A stretch of DNA of 64,000 nt from an uncultured Clostridia bacterium. GTDB lineage: Bacteria > Bacillota > Clostridia > Christensenellales > Borkfalkiaceae. Every line of letters begins with the position of its first letter. The stretch's first letter is position 1. The stretch covers positions 34,511 through 98,510 of the forward strand of contig CANQOT010000005.1 of NCBI GenBank assembly GCA_947625555.1. The letters run 5' to 3'. This document shows positions 34,650-43,143 of this stretch, one piece after another. The position numbers and the translations under genes were made by a program. Under the pieces are notes generated by a model. That model searched no databases, had not been told where the DNA came from, and saw only the letters and a list, made by a program, of their open reading frames with translations.

Positions 34650-34805
34650 AAATTTTGTTTTGCGGTAAAAGGACTTCGTATAAGGGGATTCTCTCGATCC
34701 CGTTGGGGTCTACTTCGTCGCTACGCTCCTCGTGCCGACCTTGGATAATCAATAGAAGCCGCGGTCGGGGCGGAATGACAGGTTGTCCCAAGCAAAACAA
34801 AATTT
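34650..34805. mobile_element. MITE-like element with 14-bp terminal inverted repeats
   Basis: Ends AAATTTTGTTTTGC (34650-34663) and GCAAAACAAAATTT (34792-34805) are perfect inverted repeats; with a one-base gap the match extends further outward. The 156-base element has no ORF. Inside lies AGAAGCCGCGGTCGGGGCGG, also found near 11195 with one change. Confidence 0.55.
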
Positions 34806-34814
34806 GTGAACAAA

Positions 34815-34848
34815 AGAAACGGACCCCGTGAGGGATCCGTTCTTTTTT
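34815..34848 (-). terminator. Terminator of the lipoprotein gene at 34879
   Basis: Stem ACGGATCCC / GGGGTCCGT (one mismatch) and TTTCTTTTG on the minus strand, with T6 on the plus strand as well. It lies about 30 bases past the stop. Confidence 0.75.
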
Positions 34849-34878
34849 GCTTTTTGCGGTTTTCACCGCGTCGATCGG

Positions 34879-36420
34879 TTACGCCTGCTTCGCAACCCAG
34901 CTGGCGGTATGCGTCTTGGCATTGAAGGTGACCGTCCAGGTGCCTTCGCCGAGAAGGATGTTACCGCCCTCCGCGGTGCCGTAATCCGACTTGTCACCCT
35001 GGCCATCGTGCTGATACCACTTGATCTTAAGCGCAGCCTTTTGGAGGCTACCATCGGGGTTATCGTCCCAGCCCTTCGGCACGAAGTCGACCGAGGTGAT
35101 GGTGATGTCAGCCGTCCAGATGTCCGGATTGTCCTTATCCTGCGTGAGGAAGATCGCATTTTCGGGATCGTCCCACCAAGAATCGGTGTGGCCCTTATAG
35201 GTACCGACGAAGTACCAACCATCTGCAAGAATGGCGCCCGTCTTGGTGATGGAGATCTCCATCTCTTTCACGGTCTGATCCGCATTAAGGATGACGTTGA
35301 GACGGATGGAATAATAACCCGTCGCGGCGATGATCGCCAATTCGCTTTCTGCCTTCTGCGTGAAGCTTCTTGCGTTGGTGATCCATTCGAACTTGGAAGT
35401 TCCGTTCTCGCCCCAAGCGAACATGATCTCGTCTTGGGCATAGAGCGCGACTTCGTTCAAAACATAGACGTTATGGGTCTTGTATTGGGTCTGCTTTTCA
35501 AATTTGAGGCCTTCGACCTTCTGATCGGTGCCTTTGAGAAGGCTGTCCCCATTCTTCGAGGTACCGACGAGGTAGTAAGCCGCATCGGCCTTATCGGCGA
35601 CGAAATCGGGGTTAGCATCCTCGTCATACTTGTAACGAAGGGTCATATTCTCGGTGATGGGGCCTTCTTCCCACTTGGTCGCGGTTTCGCCCGTGACTTT
35701 CTCGAAGCCGACAAACGCCATCATGGGAGGCGTGAGCGCTTCGTCGGGAGCGAAGGGGATCGCGGGAACGGTGGCGCCCTTCTGGTAGTATCTGCCGCGT
35801 GCGAGGAAGTTGGCGTTCGAGGGACCGACAGGGCTGTTGTCCTGATCGACGAACTTCACGAGTGCGAGCTCGGTGTAGGACTCGACCTGCTTAAAGGTGA
35901 TCGTACCGACGTTCGCAGCGACCGTGAGGGTGAGTTCGTACTTGCCGGACTTGCCGGTCGCGATGTTGATGTTCTGGATCTGGCCGACGCTGGGAGCCGC
36001 GACGAAATAGGATTCGCCGTTGAGCATGCCTGCGTCCGCAACGGAGCTGAAGCCCATCTGGCCCGCCCAGTCGTGATCGTGAATGATCTGGAACTCGTCG
36101 CCCTCATAGAGGTCGATGGTCAGGGTGTGGACTTCGGTCACGCCGTCTTCCGCATAGCTCCCCTTGAACGTGAGCCCGGGATACTCGCCCTTCTGATCCC
36201 AGTTGCACGTCCAGAGCGCTTCGCCGGAACCGACGCCGACGAGGGTATAGACTTTGCCTTCCCAATCCTTGTTAGGATCGTCGGTGGGATCAACGGCCGG
36301 GGGGTTCGGATCGACGGGTGTATCGGGATCTTTGTCCCCGCCGCAAGCCGCAAGGCCGGCGACTGCCGAAAGTGCCATGGCGCCTGCAAGCAGGATGCCA
36401 AACAATTTCTTTGCCTTCAT
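34879..36420 (-). CDS. Putative starch-binding surface lipoprotein with repeated beta modules
   Basis: Predicted 513 residues. Lipobox AGLAAC with Cys26, then a Pro/Asp-rich spacer to about residue 52. At least three modules share a motif: KVYTLVGVGSGEALWTCNWD, AAYYLVGTSKNGDSLL and DGWYFVGTYKGHTDSWWDD. Each starts with a YxVG strand and ends with segments such as LYEGDEFQII. This is the pattern of SusE/SusF-like CBM repeats. The signal peptide is nearly identical in layout to that of the 33227 lipoprotein (MKAKK...), and the leaders are alike. The gene follows the pullulanase by 77 bases and is probably co-transcribed with it. Role inferred: holding alpha-glucan near the enzyme. Confidence 0.8.
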   Translation of the reverse strand: MKAKKLFGILLAGAMALSAVAGLAACGGDKDPDTPVDPNPPAVDPTDDPNKDWEGKVYTLVGVGSGEALWTCNWDQKGEYPGLTFKGSYAEDGVTEVHTLTIDLYEGDEFQIIHDHDWAGQMGFSSVADAGMLNGESYFVAAPSVGQIQNINIATGKSGKYELTLTVAANVGTITFKQVESYTELALVKFVDQDNSPVGPSNANFLARGRYYQKGATVPAIPFAPDEALTPPMMAFVGFEKVTGETATKWEEGPITENMTLRYKYDEDANPDFVADKADAAYYLVGTSKNGDSLLKGTDQKVEGLKFEKQTQYKTHNVYVLNEVALYAQDEIMFAWGENGTSKFEWITNARSFTQKAESELAIIAATGYYSIRLNVILNADQTVKEMEISITKTGAILADGWYFVGTYKGHTDSWWDDPENAIFLTQDKDNPDIWTADITITSVDFVPKGWDDNPDGSLQKAALKIKWYQHDGQGDKSDYGTAEGGNILLGEGTWTVTFNAKTHTASWVAKQA

Positions 36421-36497
36421 GGTTACATTTCCTCCAAAAAAATTTTTTTGATTTTCGCACGCACTGTGCGTTTGTGCCTGATTATTTTCGCGGTAGC

Positions 36498-39248
36498 TTA
36501 CGCCTTCTTGACGAATACGTAGCAGCTGATGCCCGCGATGGACTGCGAACCGTTAAGACCGGACTGGATCGCCGCCGTACCCGACTGGGTTCCGTTGATG
36601 CAGAGGTCCCAATTCCCCGTCGGAAGGGTGACGTTTGCCGCAGCCTCGTTGGGATTATAGACGATGAACACCTTATCCGTGCCGCTCGTCATCGAGAAGG
36701 AGAGCACGCCGCCGCTCCTTGTATAGTCGTTGATGACGCCCGAGGCATCCGCACTGCGGAGCGCGGGATGCGCCGCACGGAACGCGATGAGACCCGCATA
36801 GTACTGCATCATCTTGTACTGTTCGGAATCCTTTGTGAGAAGGTTCCATTTGAGGTTGTTCACGGCGTCGGACGCGTTGTAGCTGTTGTGGTTGTAGGTG
36901 CCGTCGGCATTTTCCTTGCTGCGGAGCATCTCTTCGCCCGCCTGCATGAAGGGAACGCCGAGCGACGTCTGCACGATGGCCGCGACGAGGCGGTTGTACT
37001 TCAAGCTCTTCTCGTTGATGCCCTTACCGTAAGCGAGTTGAAGTTTATCCCAAAGCGCGTAGTTATCGTGTGCGGAAGCATAGTTGATGACCTGCGTGGG
37101 GTTATCCGTCCACCAGCCGTTGGGTGCGGACGAACCGATGGCAGTGTTGGAGACGCCGCCGTTGACGCCGAACATGATCCTGTCCATAGCGTCCTCGTTC
37201 ACGGTGCCGCCCGTCGCATAGCCCTTGGTCGCATCATCCGTGCCGCCTTTGAGCGCGTTGCGGATGACGTCGTTGAACATGGCGATGCCGTTGGTCTTTT
37301 GCGTGGAGTTGACGGTCCTGATGTTGGTAAGCGTCGAAGGAACGCCGGCGGAAAGACCGCTCGTGCCGCCCGTCCAGCCCTCGCCGTAGATGAGCGCGTT
37401 GGGGTTGATCGCATGGACTGCAAGTTCGATATCCTGCATGGTGATCGCATCGTGAAGGCCCATAAGGTCGAAACGGAAGCCGTCGACGTTGTAATCGTTC
37501 AGCCAATGCCTTACGGAGTCGATCATGAACTTGCCGAACATCTCGCGTTCGGAAGCCGTCTCGTTACCGCAACCGCTGCCGTTCCAAGCCGTTCCGTTGG
37601 GCTGGAAGCGATAGTAGTAGTAAGGGACGATCTTCTGGAAGTTGGATTGGAGCCCGCTCGTGTGGTTGTACACAACGTCCATGATGACGCCGATGCCCTC
37701 TTTATGAAGGGCCTGCACCATCGCCTTGAATTCCTTGACGCGGGATGCGCCGTCGGTCGGATCGGTGGAGTAGCTGCCTTCGGGAATGTTGTAGTTCAAG
37801 GGATCGTAGCCCCAGTTGAACTGGTCGTTCCTCGATTCGTCGACAGAGGCGATATCGAAGGAAGGAAGAAGGTGCACGTGCGTGATGCCGAGTGCCTTCA
37901 AATAGTCGACGCCGACGGGCACGCCGTTCTCGGTAAGCCCCGTCTCGGTGAAGGCAAGGAACTTGCCCTTGTACTTGGAGCCGGAGATGTTGTTGGAGAA
38001 GTCGCGGACGTGGATCTCCCAAATGTTCGCGTCGGTGTAGTTGAACTTGCCGTTCGTCGCCGTCTTGGGAACGAAAGGCGTATGATCGAAGCCGCCTTCG
38101 GGATTGGTGTTGGCGATATCGATCACCATGCCGCGATCGCCGTTGAGCCCTGCGGAGACCGCATAGGGATCGACGACCTCGTTGGTGCCCGCCGCGTTGA
38201 CGACGGTGTAGGTGTAGTACTTATTGAGTACGTCTGCCTTGGTAAGTTCGACCGACCAAACGCCCTTCGAGCCGAGCGTAAGTTCGTGCGTCTTGGCCGT
38301 GCCTTCGCCCTTCGTGCCCGAATCGTAGATGTTGAGGGTGACTTTGCTCGAAGTGGGAGCCCAAAGACGGAACGTCGCCTTCGTGTCCGAAAGTTCGACG
38401 CCGAGCGTGCCGTTGTAACGATAGGTATCGTTGAATTTCGCGCTCGAGAAATAAGTCATGGGGACAACGGACGAAGTACCGTACCCTTGGAGCGTGACCG
38501 AGTACTGCTTGGAGAGCTCGAGGTTGGCGCCCATGGTGAGGGTGGCTTCCGTCGTGCCCTGGCTCTTCACGTTGACGATCTGGACCTCGTTGCCTTCGGC
38601 ATCGGTGACCTTCACGTCGCTTTGCGTGACGAACATCGCGGGCGTCATCGTGAATTTGATGGTGTTGAGCGCCGTAAGATCGGCAAGTTGCAGGATCTTC
38701 ATGGGAGACGTCGTCTTACCTCCGTCGTTACTCGTATAGAGCGTGCCGCTGCCCTTCTTCAAATACACGTCGAGCTTGCCGTCCTTGATATACGTATCCG
38801 AGAAAGGAACGAAGCGGTCCTCGCCCGAACCGTCCTTGCCGATGCCGTCCCACGAGACGATACCGCCCGGCGCATAGCCGCTCGAAGGCGTACCCGTACG
38901 GACGATAAATCCGAGCTCGCCGTCCGCAAGCGGAACTTTTACCTTGCAATACCCGCCGTACTCGCAGGGCTTCCAGGGCCAAGGCGTCTCGGAGCCGACG
39001 CTGCCGCTCGCCGTCCAGAGCCAAAGGTCGGAGTGCGCGATATCGCCGTCCCAATAGAGCGTGACGGTAATATTTTCGCCGTCGAAGACATCGGGTTCTT
39101 CGTACGGATCGCCGCACTCATCGCAGAAGCCGTCGCCGTTGGTATCGGCATGTGTATGCCCCCCGCCGCAGCCCGCGATCAAACATACGGACGCAAGCAT
39201 GACGGAAGCGATCAGCATGGAAATGAATGTGATCAGTCTCTTTTTCAT
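36498..39248 (-). CDS. pulA: Lipoprotein type I pullulanase (GH13 with CBM41 and CBM48-like modules)
   Basis: Debranches alpha-1,6 links of pullulan, starch or glycogen outside the cell; 916 residues. Lipobox LIAGC gives Cys27 as the anchor. A short Asp/Cys segment (HADTNGDGFCDECGD) resembles a calcium-binding loop. Residues about 57-165 look like a CBM41 module (TVTLYWDGD...LWLW). CBM48 lies near 275-365 (ATFRLWAPTSSKVTLNIYD). The GH13 barrel has the type I signature FNWGYDPLNYN (478-487), the nucleophile Asp594 in VDGFRFDLMG, the acid/base Glu623 in LIYGEGWTG and Asp728 in ASAHDNY. Two binding lipoproteins follow on the same strand. The RBS region is GGGGGAAAG. Confidence 0.95.
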   Translation of the reverse strand: MKKRLITFISMLIASVMLASVCLIAGCGGGHTHADTNGDGFCDECGDPYEEPDVFDGENITVTLYWDGDIAHSDLWLWTASGSVGSETPWPWKPCEYGGYCKVKVPLADGELGFIVRTGTPSSGYAPGGIVSWDGIGKDGSGEDRFVPFSDTYIKDGKLDVYLKKGSGTLYTSNDGGKTTSPMKILQLADLTALNTIKFTMTPAMFVTQSDVKVTDAEGNEVQIVNVKSQGTTEATLTMGANLELSKQYSVTLQGYGTSSVVPMTYFSSAKFNDTYRYNGTLGVELSDTKATFRLWAPTSSKVTLNIYDSGTKGEGTAKTHELTLGSKGVWSVELTKADVLNKYYTYTVVNAAGTNEVVDPYAVSAGLNGDRGMVIDIANTNPEGGFDHTPFVPKTATNGKFNYTDANIWEIHVRDFSNNISGSKYKGKFLAFTETGLTENGVPVGVDYLKALGITHVHLLPSFDIASVDESRNDQFNWGYDPLNYNIPEGSYSTDPTDGASRVKEFKAMVQALHKEGIGVIMDVVYNHTSGLQSNFQKIVPYYYYRFQPNGTAWNGSGCGNETASEREMFGKFMIDSVRHWLNDYNVDGFRFDLMGLHDAITMQDIELAVHAINPNALIYGEGWTGGTSGLSAGVPSTLTNIRTVNSTQKTNGIAMFNDVIRNALKGGTDDATKGYATGGTVNEDAMDRIMFGVNGGVSNTAIGSSAPNGWWTDNPTQVINYASAHDNYALWDKLQLAYGKGINEKSLKYNRLVAAIVQTSLGVPFMQAGEEMLRSKENADGTYNHNSYNASDAVNNLKWNLLTKDSEQYKMMQYYAGLIAFRAAHPALRSADASGVINDYTRSGGVLSFSMTSGTDKVFIVYNPNEAAANVTLPTGNWDLCINGTQSGTAAIQSGLNGSQSIAGISCYVFVKKA

Positions 39249-39349
39249 CCTGACTTTCTTTCCCCCTTTTTTTACCGAAAAGCTGTTTTTTTATTCGCCC
39301 GGGAAAATGCCTCCCCGCGGCGTGATAGCCTCCCGTTTATTCTTCGTTT

Positions 39350-39378
39350 ATTGTACCACGGCTTTCATAAAATTGCAA
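39350..39378 (-). promoter_or_regulatory. Promoter of the pullulanase operon
   Basis: -35 TTGCAA (39373-39378), 17-base spacer, -10 TACAAT (39350-39355). The rest of 39380-39538 is AT-rich and without a gene. I found no clear catabolite-response site. Confidence 0.72.
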
Positions 39379-39538
39379 TAGATTTTACAAATTTAGGCAA
39401 ATTTTTTTTGAAAATTCACAAAAAGTGTGATTATGTAAAATATTTGTACTTTTATGCGTAATATTCCTCGAAAAATACACGCTTTCCGCGCGCGATGCGG
39501 CGGGCGCGCCCTATCCTTTTATAAGAAATAACAAAAGA

Positions 39539-40255
39539 TCACGGCGTTCCGCCCTCCGCAAGGGCAAAGAGGATGCGGGCGAGCAAGGCGCGGTCGTGCG
39601 CGAAATAGTCGGGTGCGGGCGCCCCCTCGTAGCGGCCAGACTGTTCGGTCTCGATATAGACGCATTTCAGTCCCGCCGCATGGGCGCCGCCCACGTCGTC
39701 GCGAAGATCGTTGCCGACGTAGATGCTCTCCTCCGGGCAGAGCGAGAAGGCATCGAACGCCATGGAAAAGAGGACGGGCGAGGGCTTTTTGAAGCCCGCT
39801 TCCGAGGAGAGCAGGATGCCGTCGAACGCGTGCGCGATGCCCGTCATATCCAGCTCGCGGCGCGTAAAGCACGCCTGCGCATTGGAGAGCAAATAGGCCC
39901 TTCCCCCTCGGACATGGATGCCGCGGATGAGCTCTTCGACCCCCTCAAAGAGGCGGAGCTTGTGCATGGAAGCATCGCGGAAGGCGTGGGCAAAAGTGGC
40001 GGCGTCGCCCAAAAAAATGCACCCCTGCCCCGCAAAACGGCCGAGAAGCGCCGAAAAGACGGCCAAAAGGTCGATCTCGCCGCCCTCGGGCAATTTTTCC
40101 GCCGCACTGCGGCAAAGAGACGCATAGGCGCGCTTCACTTCCGCCCCGTCGGGGGCGCAGAGCAGGCGGGCGACCTTCTCCCAAAAGCCGTCGCTCTCCT
40201 CGTCCGTGCGGATATCGATGAGCGTGCCGTACAGGTCGAACAAGAAGTTCTTCAT
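39539..40255 (-). CDS. HAD-superfamily hydrolase
   Basis: Predicted 238-residue phosphatase-type protein. Motif I is NFLFDLYGTLIDI, with the second Asp of DxD replaced by Gly (DLYGT), which is common in the haloacid dehalogenase-like branch. Motif II is YLLSNAQ, motif III FKKPSPVLFS and motif IV IYVGNDLRDDVGGAHAAG. A helical cap spans residues 20-95. GGAGAAGGG lies before the ATG at 40255. The substrate cannot be inferred. It sits between the glucan locus and the ACP gene. Confidence 0.88.
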   Translation of the reverse strand: MKNFLFDLYGTLIDIRTDEESDGFWEKVARLLCAPDGAEVKRAYASLCRSAAEKLPEGGEIDLLAVFSALLGRFAGQGCIFLGDAATFAHAFRDASMHKLRLFEGVEELIRGIHVRGGRAYLLSNAQACFTRRELDMTGIAHAFDGILLSSEAGFKKPSPVLFSMAFDAFSLCPEESIYVGNDLRDDVGGAHAAGLKCVYIETEQSGRYEGAPAPDYFAHDRALLARILFALAEGGTP

Positions 40256-40268
40256 CCCTTCTCCGTAC

Positions 40269-40295
40269 GAAAACGGCGGCCCCTCGGAGCCGCCG
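40269..40295 (-). terminator. Terminator of the ACP gene
   Basis: Stem CGGCGGC / GCCGCCG with an eight-base loop, followed on the minus strand by TTTTCG. Confidence 0.72.
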
Positions 40296-40306
40296 CGATC
40301 GCAAAC

Positions 40307-40534
40307 TTATTGCACGTTTTTATTGAGCATATCGACGATGTCCTGCACCGTCTTGACATTCTCCACTTCGCCGTCGGGCAGCGTGATGCCGTATTCCTCT
40401 TCGATGGCCATCATCAGTTCGACGACGTCGAGCGAATCGGCGCCGAGATCCTTGATGACTTCGGATTCGGGCTTGATGGTATCTGCGGCAATGCCGAGCT
40501 GATCGGCGAGCATCTTGCAAACTTTCTCGAACAT
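40307..40534 (-). CDS. acpP: Acyl carrier protein
   Basis: Predicted 75-residue carrier of fatty-acid intermediates. The phosphopantetheine attachment serine lies in KDLGADSLDVVELMM. The acidic helix II and the C-terminal VKTVQDIVDML are typical. The ATG at 40534 has GGAGGTAACTCT upstream; the track start at 40606 is 24 codons too early. No fab genes are adjacent, so this is a stand-alone ACP copy. Confidence 0.95.
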   Translation of the reverse strand: MFEKVCKMLADQLGIAADTIKPESEVIKDLGADSLDVVELMMAIEEEYGITLPDGEVENVKTVQDIVDMLNKNVQ

Positions 40535-40584
40535 AGAGTTACCTCCTGCCCCGCACGCGGAGCAATTTGAATTGGTTTTCTTGT

Positions 40585-40613
40585 ATTGTAACGCAAATCC
40601 TTGCAAATGTCAA
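40585..40613 (-). promoter_or_regulatory. Promoter of the ACP gene
   Basis: -35 TTGACA (40608-40613), 17-base spacer, -10 TACAAT (40585-40590). The -35 box touches the stop of the upstream glycosylase gene. Confidence 0.8.
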
Positions 40614-41122
40614 CGGTTTTGACGAAATTCCGCCTTTGCCCCCTCTGCGCCGAAAACTTCGCCAAGGGCCGCATGCCAGATCTCCTCGCGATAGCGCGGA
40701 TTGGCGGGCGAAGTCGAGGGCAGTTTGCGGGCGACGGGAAGAAGGGACGGGAAGTTTTGCGCGAGCAGCCCGTAGGCGGTCGTCCCGTTGCAGAACATGG
40801 CCTCCACCGGGGCGCGGGCAAGAAGGAGGGTAAGGTCGACCGCTTCGGCCTCTTTGATGGAGGCGTCGGCCGAGCCCTTGACCTCGCACGAGGCCACCAT
40901 GTCCCAAAGCGCGACCCCATTTCGAAGTAAAAACTCTCTCTTTTCCGCGATCGTTGCGGGGACGTTTTCGCCGAAGAACGAGCACAGCATCCGCCAGAAC
41001 CTGTTCTGCGGATTGCCGTAGTAAAAGCCCTCCTGCCTGCTCTTCACCGAGGGAAAACTCCCGAGGATGAGGAGGCGGCTTTCCCCGTCGTAAACGGGCG
41101 CAAATCCCTCGAAGCGGCTCAT
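40610..41122 (-). CDS. DNA-deoxyinosine glycosylase (UDG superfamily, Mug-like)
   Basis: Predicted 170-residue DNA repair enzyme that removes hypoxanthine or related lesions. Features of the family are SRLLILGSFPSVKSRQEGFYYGNPQNRFWRM in two halves (SRLLILGSFPSVKSR and GFYYGNPQNRFW), VALWDMVASCEVKGSADASI, AMFCNGTTAYGLL and LPSTSPANPRY. The GSFPS and STSPAN motifs form the base-flipping pocket. The ATG at 41122 overlaps the M16 peptidase stop by four bases (ATGA), so the track start at 41749 is wrong. It is co-transcribed with the peptidase and ylxY. Confidence 0.88.
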   Translation of the reverse strand: MSRFEGFAPVYDGESRLLILGSFPSVKSRQEGFYYGNPQNRFWRMLCSFFGENVPATIAEKREFLLRNGVALWDMVASCEVKGSADASIKEAEAVDLTLLLARAPVEAMFCNGTTAYGLLAQNFPSLLPVARKLPSTSPANPRYREEIWHAALGEVFGAEGAKAEFRQNR

Positions 41123-42357
41123 AGCGCAATGGGCCCTTTGAGCTTGCCGACGGAGGCGACGGCGGCGCGGGAGAGATCGAAGTTGGCGTCGACGGCGCGG
41201 CGGATATCGTCGAGCGTGAGGTCGGAGATCTCGGCCATGCGCTTTTCGAAGTCGTAGATCTCGCCCGTGTAGAGGAGATTTCTGCCATAGAGGAGCATCT
41301 GCGAGGAGGTGTTCTCCTGCGAGAAGATGTTGCCCGATTTGAGCTGTTCCCTGCCGCGCAGGAACTCTTCCTCCGTCGTCCCCTCCTCCTTGAACTTTTT
41401 GATGACATCCAGAACGGCAGCAGCGGCCTCCTCCGCCTTCTTGGGGTTGACCGCGGCATAGACGGTATAGAGGCCCGTCTCGGCGTAGTGCGAGGTGTAG
41501 GAATAGACGGAATAGGCGAGCCCCAACTCCTCGCGCACCTTCTTGAAGAGGCGGGAACTCATGCCGCCGCCGAGGATGGCGTTCATCACCTGCACCGCAA
41601 AGAAGCCCTCGCCGTCCCGCTTGACCGTGGGGAACCCAAAGGCGAAGTGCGCCTGTTCGATGGGCTTTTCGCGGAAGAGGTTGTCCCCCCTTTCCTGGAT
41701 ATTTTTTTTGCGGTTGACGAATTTCGTGGCTACCATGTCCGCGAACCATGCCTCGGCAAGGTCCATTGCACGGGCCGTCTCGATGTTCCCCGCAAAGGAG
41801 ACGACGATGTTTTCGGGGCAGTAGCGCTCCGCCTTATAGCGAAAGATATCCTCGCGGGTGAAGCCCTCCACGTTCTTCGCGGGGCCCAAAATGTTCCTGC
41901 CGTAACTGCAATTCCCGAATGCGGCGCGGGAGAGAAGGTCGAGGCAGAGATCTTCGGGCGAATCCTCGTCCATGTTGATCTCCTCGATGACGACGCCCTT
42001 TTCGCGCTTCATCTCCTCTTCGGGGAAGTTCGCGTTGAGGAAGAGGTCGGCAAGAAGCGCGAACGCCTCTGCCGCGTGGTCGGTCGTCGCCTTCGCATAG
42101 TAGCACGTCATGTCTTTCCCCGTGAAGGCGTTGACCTGCGCGCCCAACGCATCGAAGGCATCCGAGATCGCGAAGGCCGTCCGCATGGGCGTGCCCTTGA
42201 ACTGCATGTGCTCGATGAAGTGGGAGATGCCGTCCTCCCCGTCCGTTTCGTAGGCCGCGCCCGTGCCGACGAGAATGCCCATCGTGACGGAGAGAAGCCC
42301 CTCCATATGCTTCACGATGACGCGGACGCCGTTGGAAAGTGTCTTTGTTTCTACCAT
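41119..42357 (-). CDS. M16 family zinc metallopeptidase (MlpA/YmxG-like)
   Basis: Predicted 412-residue processing-peptidase-like enzyme. The inverted zinc motif is GISHFIEHMQFKGT (HxxEH), with the downstream Glu in VVIEEINMDEDSPED. The C-terminal half has FGFPTVKRDGEGFFAV and ILGGGMSSRLFKKVREELGLAYSVYS, the substrate-binding RxxY region. AGAGG seven bases before the ATG at 42357 favours that start over the track start at 42375. The upstream neighbour is ylxY, the same order as ylxY-mlpA in Bacillus subtilis, which strengthens the MlpA assignment. Confidence 0.92.
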   Translation of the reverse strand: MVETKTLSNGVRVIVKHMEGLLSVTMGILVGTGAAYETDGEDGISHFIEHMQFKGTPMRTAFAISDAFDALGAQVNAFTGKDMTCYYAKATTDHAAEAFALLADLFLNANFPEEEMKREKGVVIEEINMDEDSPEDLCLDLLSRAAFGNCSYGRNILGPAKNVEGFTREDIFRYKAERYCPENIVVSFAGNIETARAMDLAEAWFADMVATKFVNRKKNIQERGDNLFREKPIEQAHFAFGFPTVKRDGEGFFAVQVMNAILGGGMSSRLFKKVREELGLAYSVYSYTSHYAETGLYTVYAAVNPKKAEEAAAAVLDVIKKFKEEGTTEEEFLRGREQLKSGNIFSQENTSSQMLLYGRNLLYTGEIYDFEKRMAEISDLTLDDIRRAVDANFDLSRAAVASVGKLKGPIAL

Positions 42358-42382
42358 TTGTATGCCTCTGTCCATATGTATT

Positions 42383-43081
42383 TCAGCCGAGGTTCTCCCC
42401 CACCGTAACGGCGCGGAGACCGTGCTCTTTCAGATAGCTTAGGATGCGGGGGAGCGCCCGCACCGTGTGCGCCATGGGGTGCATGAGGATGAGATCGCCG
42501 CCCGAGACGCCCTTCGTCGCCCGTTCGAAGCAGATATCCGCATCCTTGTCCCGCCAATCGACGGTATCGCGGCTCCAAAGAACGGTTTTGAGCCCCATGC
42601 TCTCCGCCGCCCGCACCGTCTCCTCCGAATAGGCGCCCGAAGGCGGGGCGAACAGCGTGACGGGCCGGTGGGTGACGAGGGACAAGAGCTCGACGCTCGT
42701 CGCGATCTCGCGCACGTTGGCGTCGAAGCCGAGGGTATCGTGGCTCAAATGAAAGTACCCGTGCGAGCCGATCTCGTGGCCCCTCGCCGCGATCTCCCTG
42801 ACGCAATCCACATGGTCGTCCGCCCAACAGCCGCCGATGAAGAAGGTCGCGGCGGCGCCGTATTCATCGAGAATGCCGAGCATGTCATACACCTCTTCCT
42901 CGCCCCAATAGACGTTGATCATGAGCGAGACGCCGTCCTCGCTGCCGCCCCTGCGGATGACCCGCTCTTCGAGGGTGGCGGCCGTACTCCCCGCGGGGAG
43001 AAAACAGACGACAGCGACGATGGCGATGACGGCAACGAGCGCCGCATTGGTGACGGCGGCGATCACACCTTGTTTTTTCAA
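42383..43081 (-). CDS. ylxY: YlxY-like polysaccharide deacetylase homologue
   Basis: Predicted 232 residues with an N-terminal membrane or signal segment (TNAALVAVIAIVAVVCF) and a NodB-type barrel. Motif 2 is GHEIGSHGYFHLSH, with metal-type His107 and His111. Motif 1, normally TFDDG with the catalytic and metal Asp, reads SLMINVYWGEEE, so both Asp are missing; the same MINVxWG phrase is what I recall from YlxY. Deacetylase activity is therefore doubtful. The gene begins with TTG at 43081, preceded by GAGGT and six bases; no in-frame ATG lies near the start. It precedes the M16 peptidase by 25 bases. Confidence 0.85.
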   Translation of the reverse strand: MKKQGVIAAVTNAALVAVIAIVAVVCFLPAGSTAATLEERVIRRGGSEDGVSLMINVYWGEEEVYDMLGILDEYGAAATFFIGGCWADDHVDCVREIAARGHEIGSHGYFHLSHDTLGFDANVREIATSVELLSLVTHRPVTLFAPPSGAYSEETVRAAESMGLKTVLWSRDTVDWRDKDADICFERATKGVSGGDLILMHPMAHTVRALPRILSYLKEHGLRAVTVGENLG

Positions 43082-43143
43082 CAGTTTACCTCAAACGATA
43101 GCGATTTATCATCATTCTATTGTTTGGGTGAAAGGATTATGCC

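Noticed and set aside
36318-39461. 1047-residue plus-strand ORF
   Set aside because: Antisense of pullulanase, which has complete catalytic motifs and a ribosome site.
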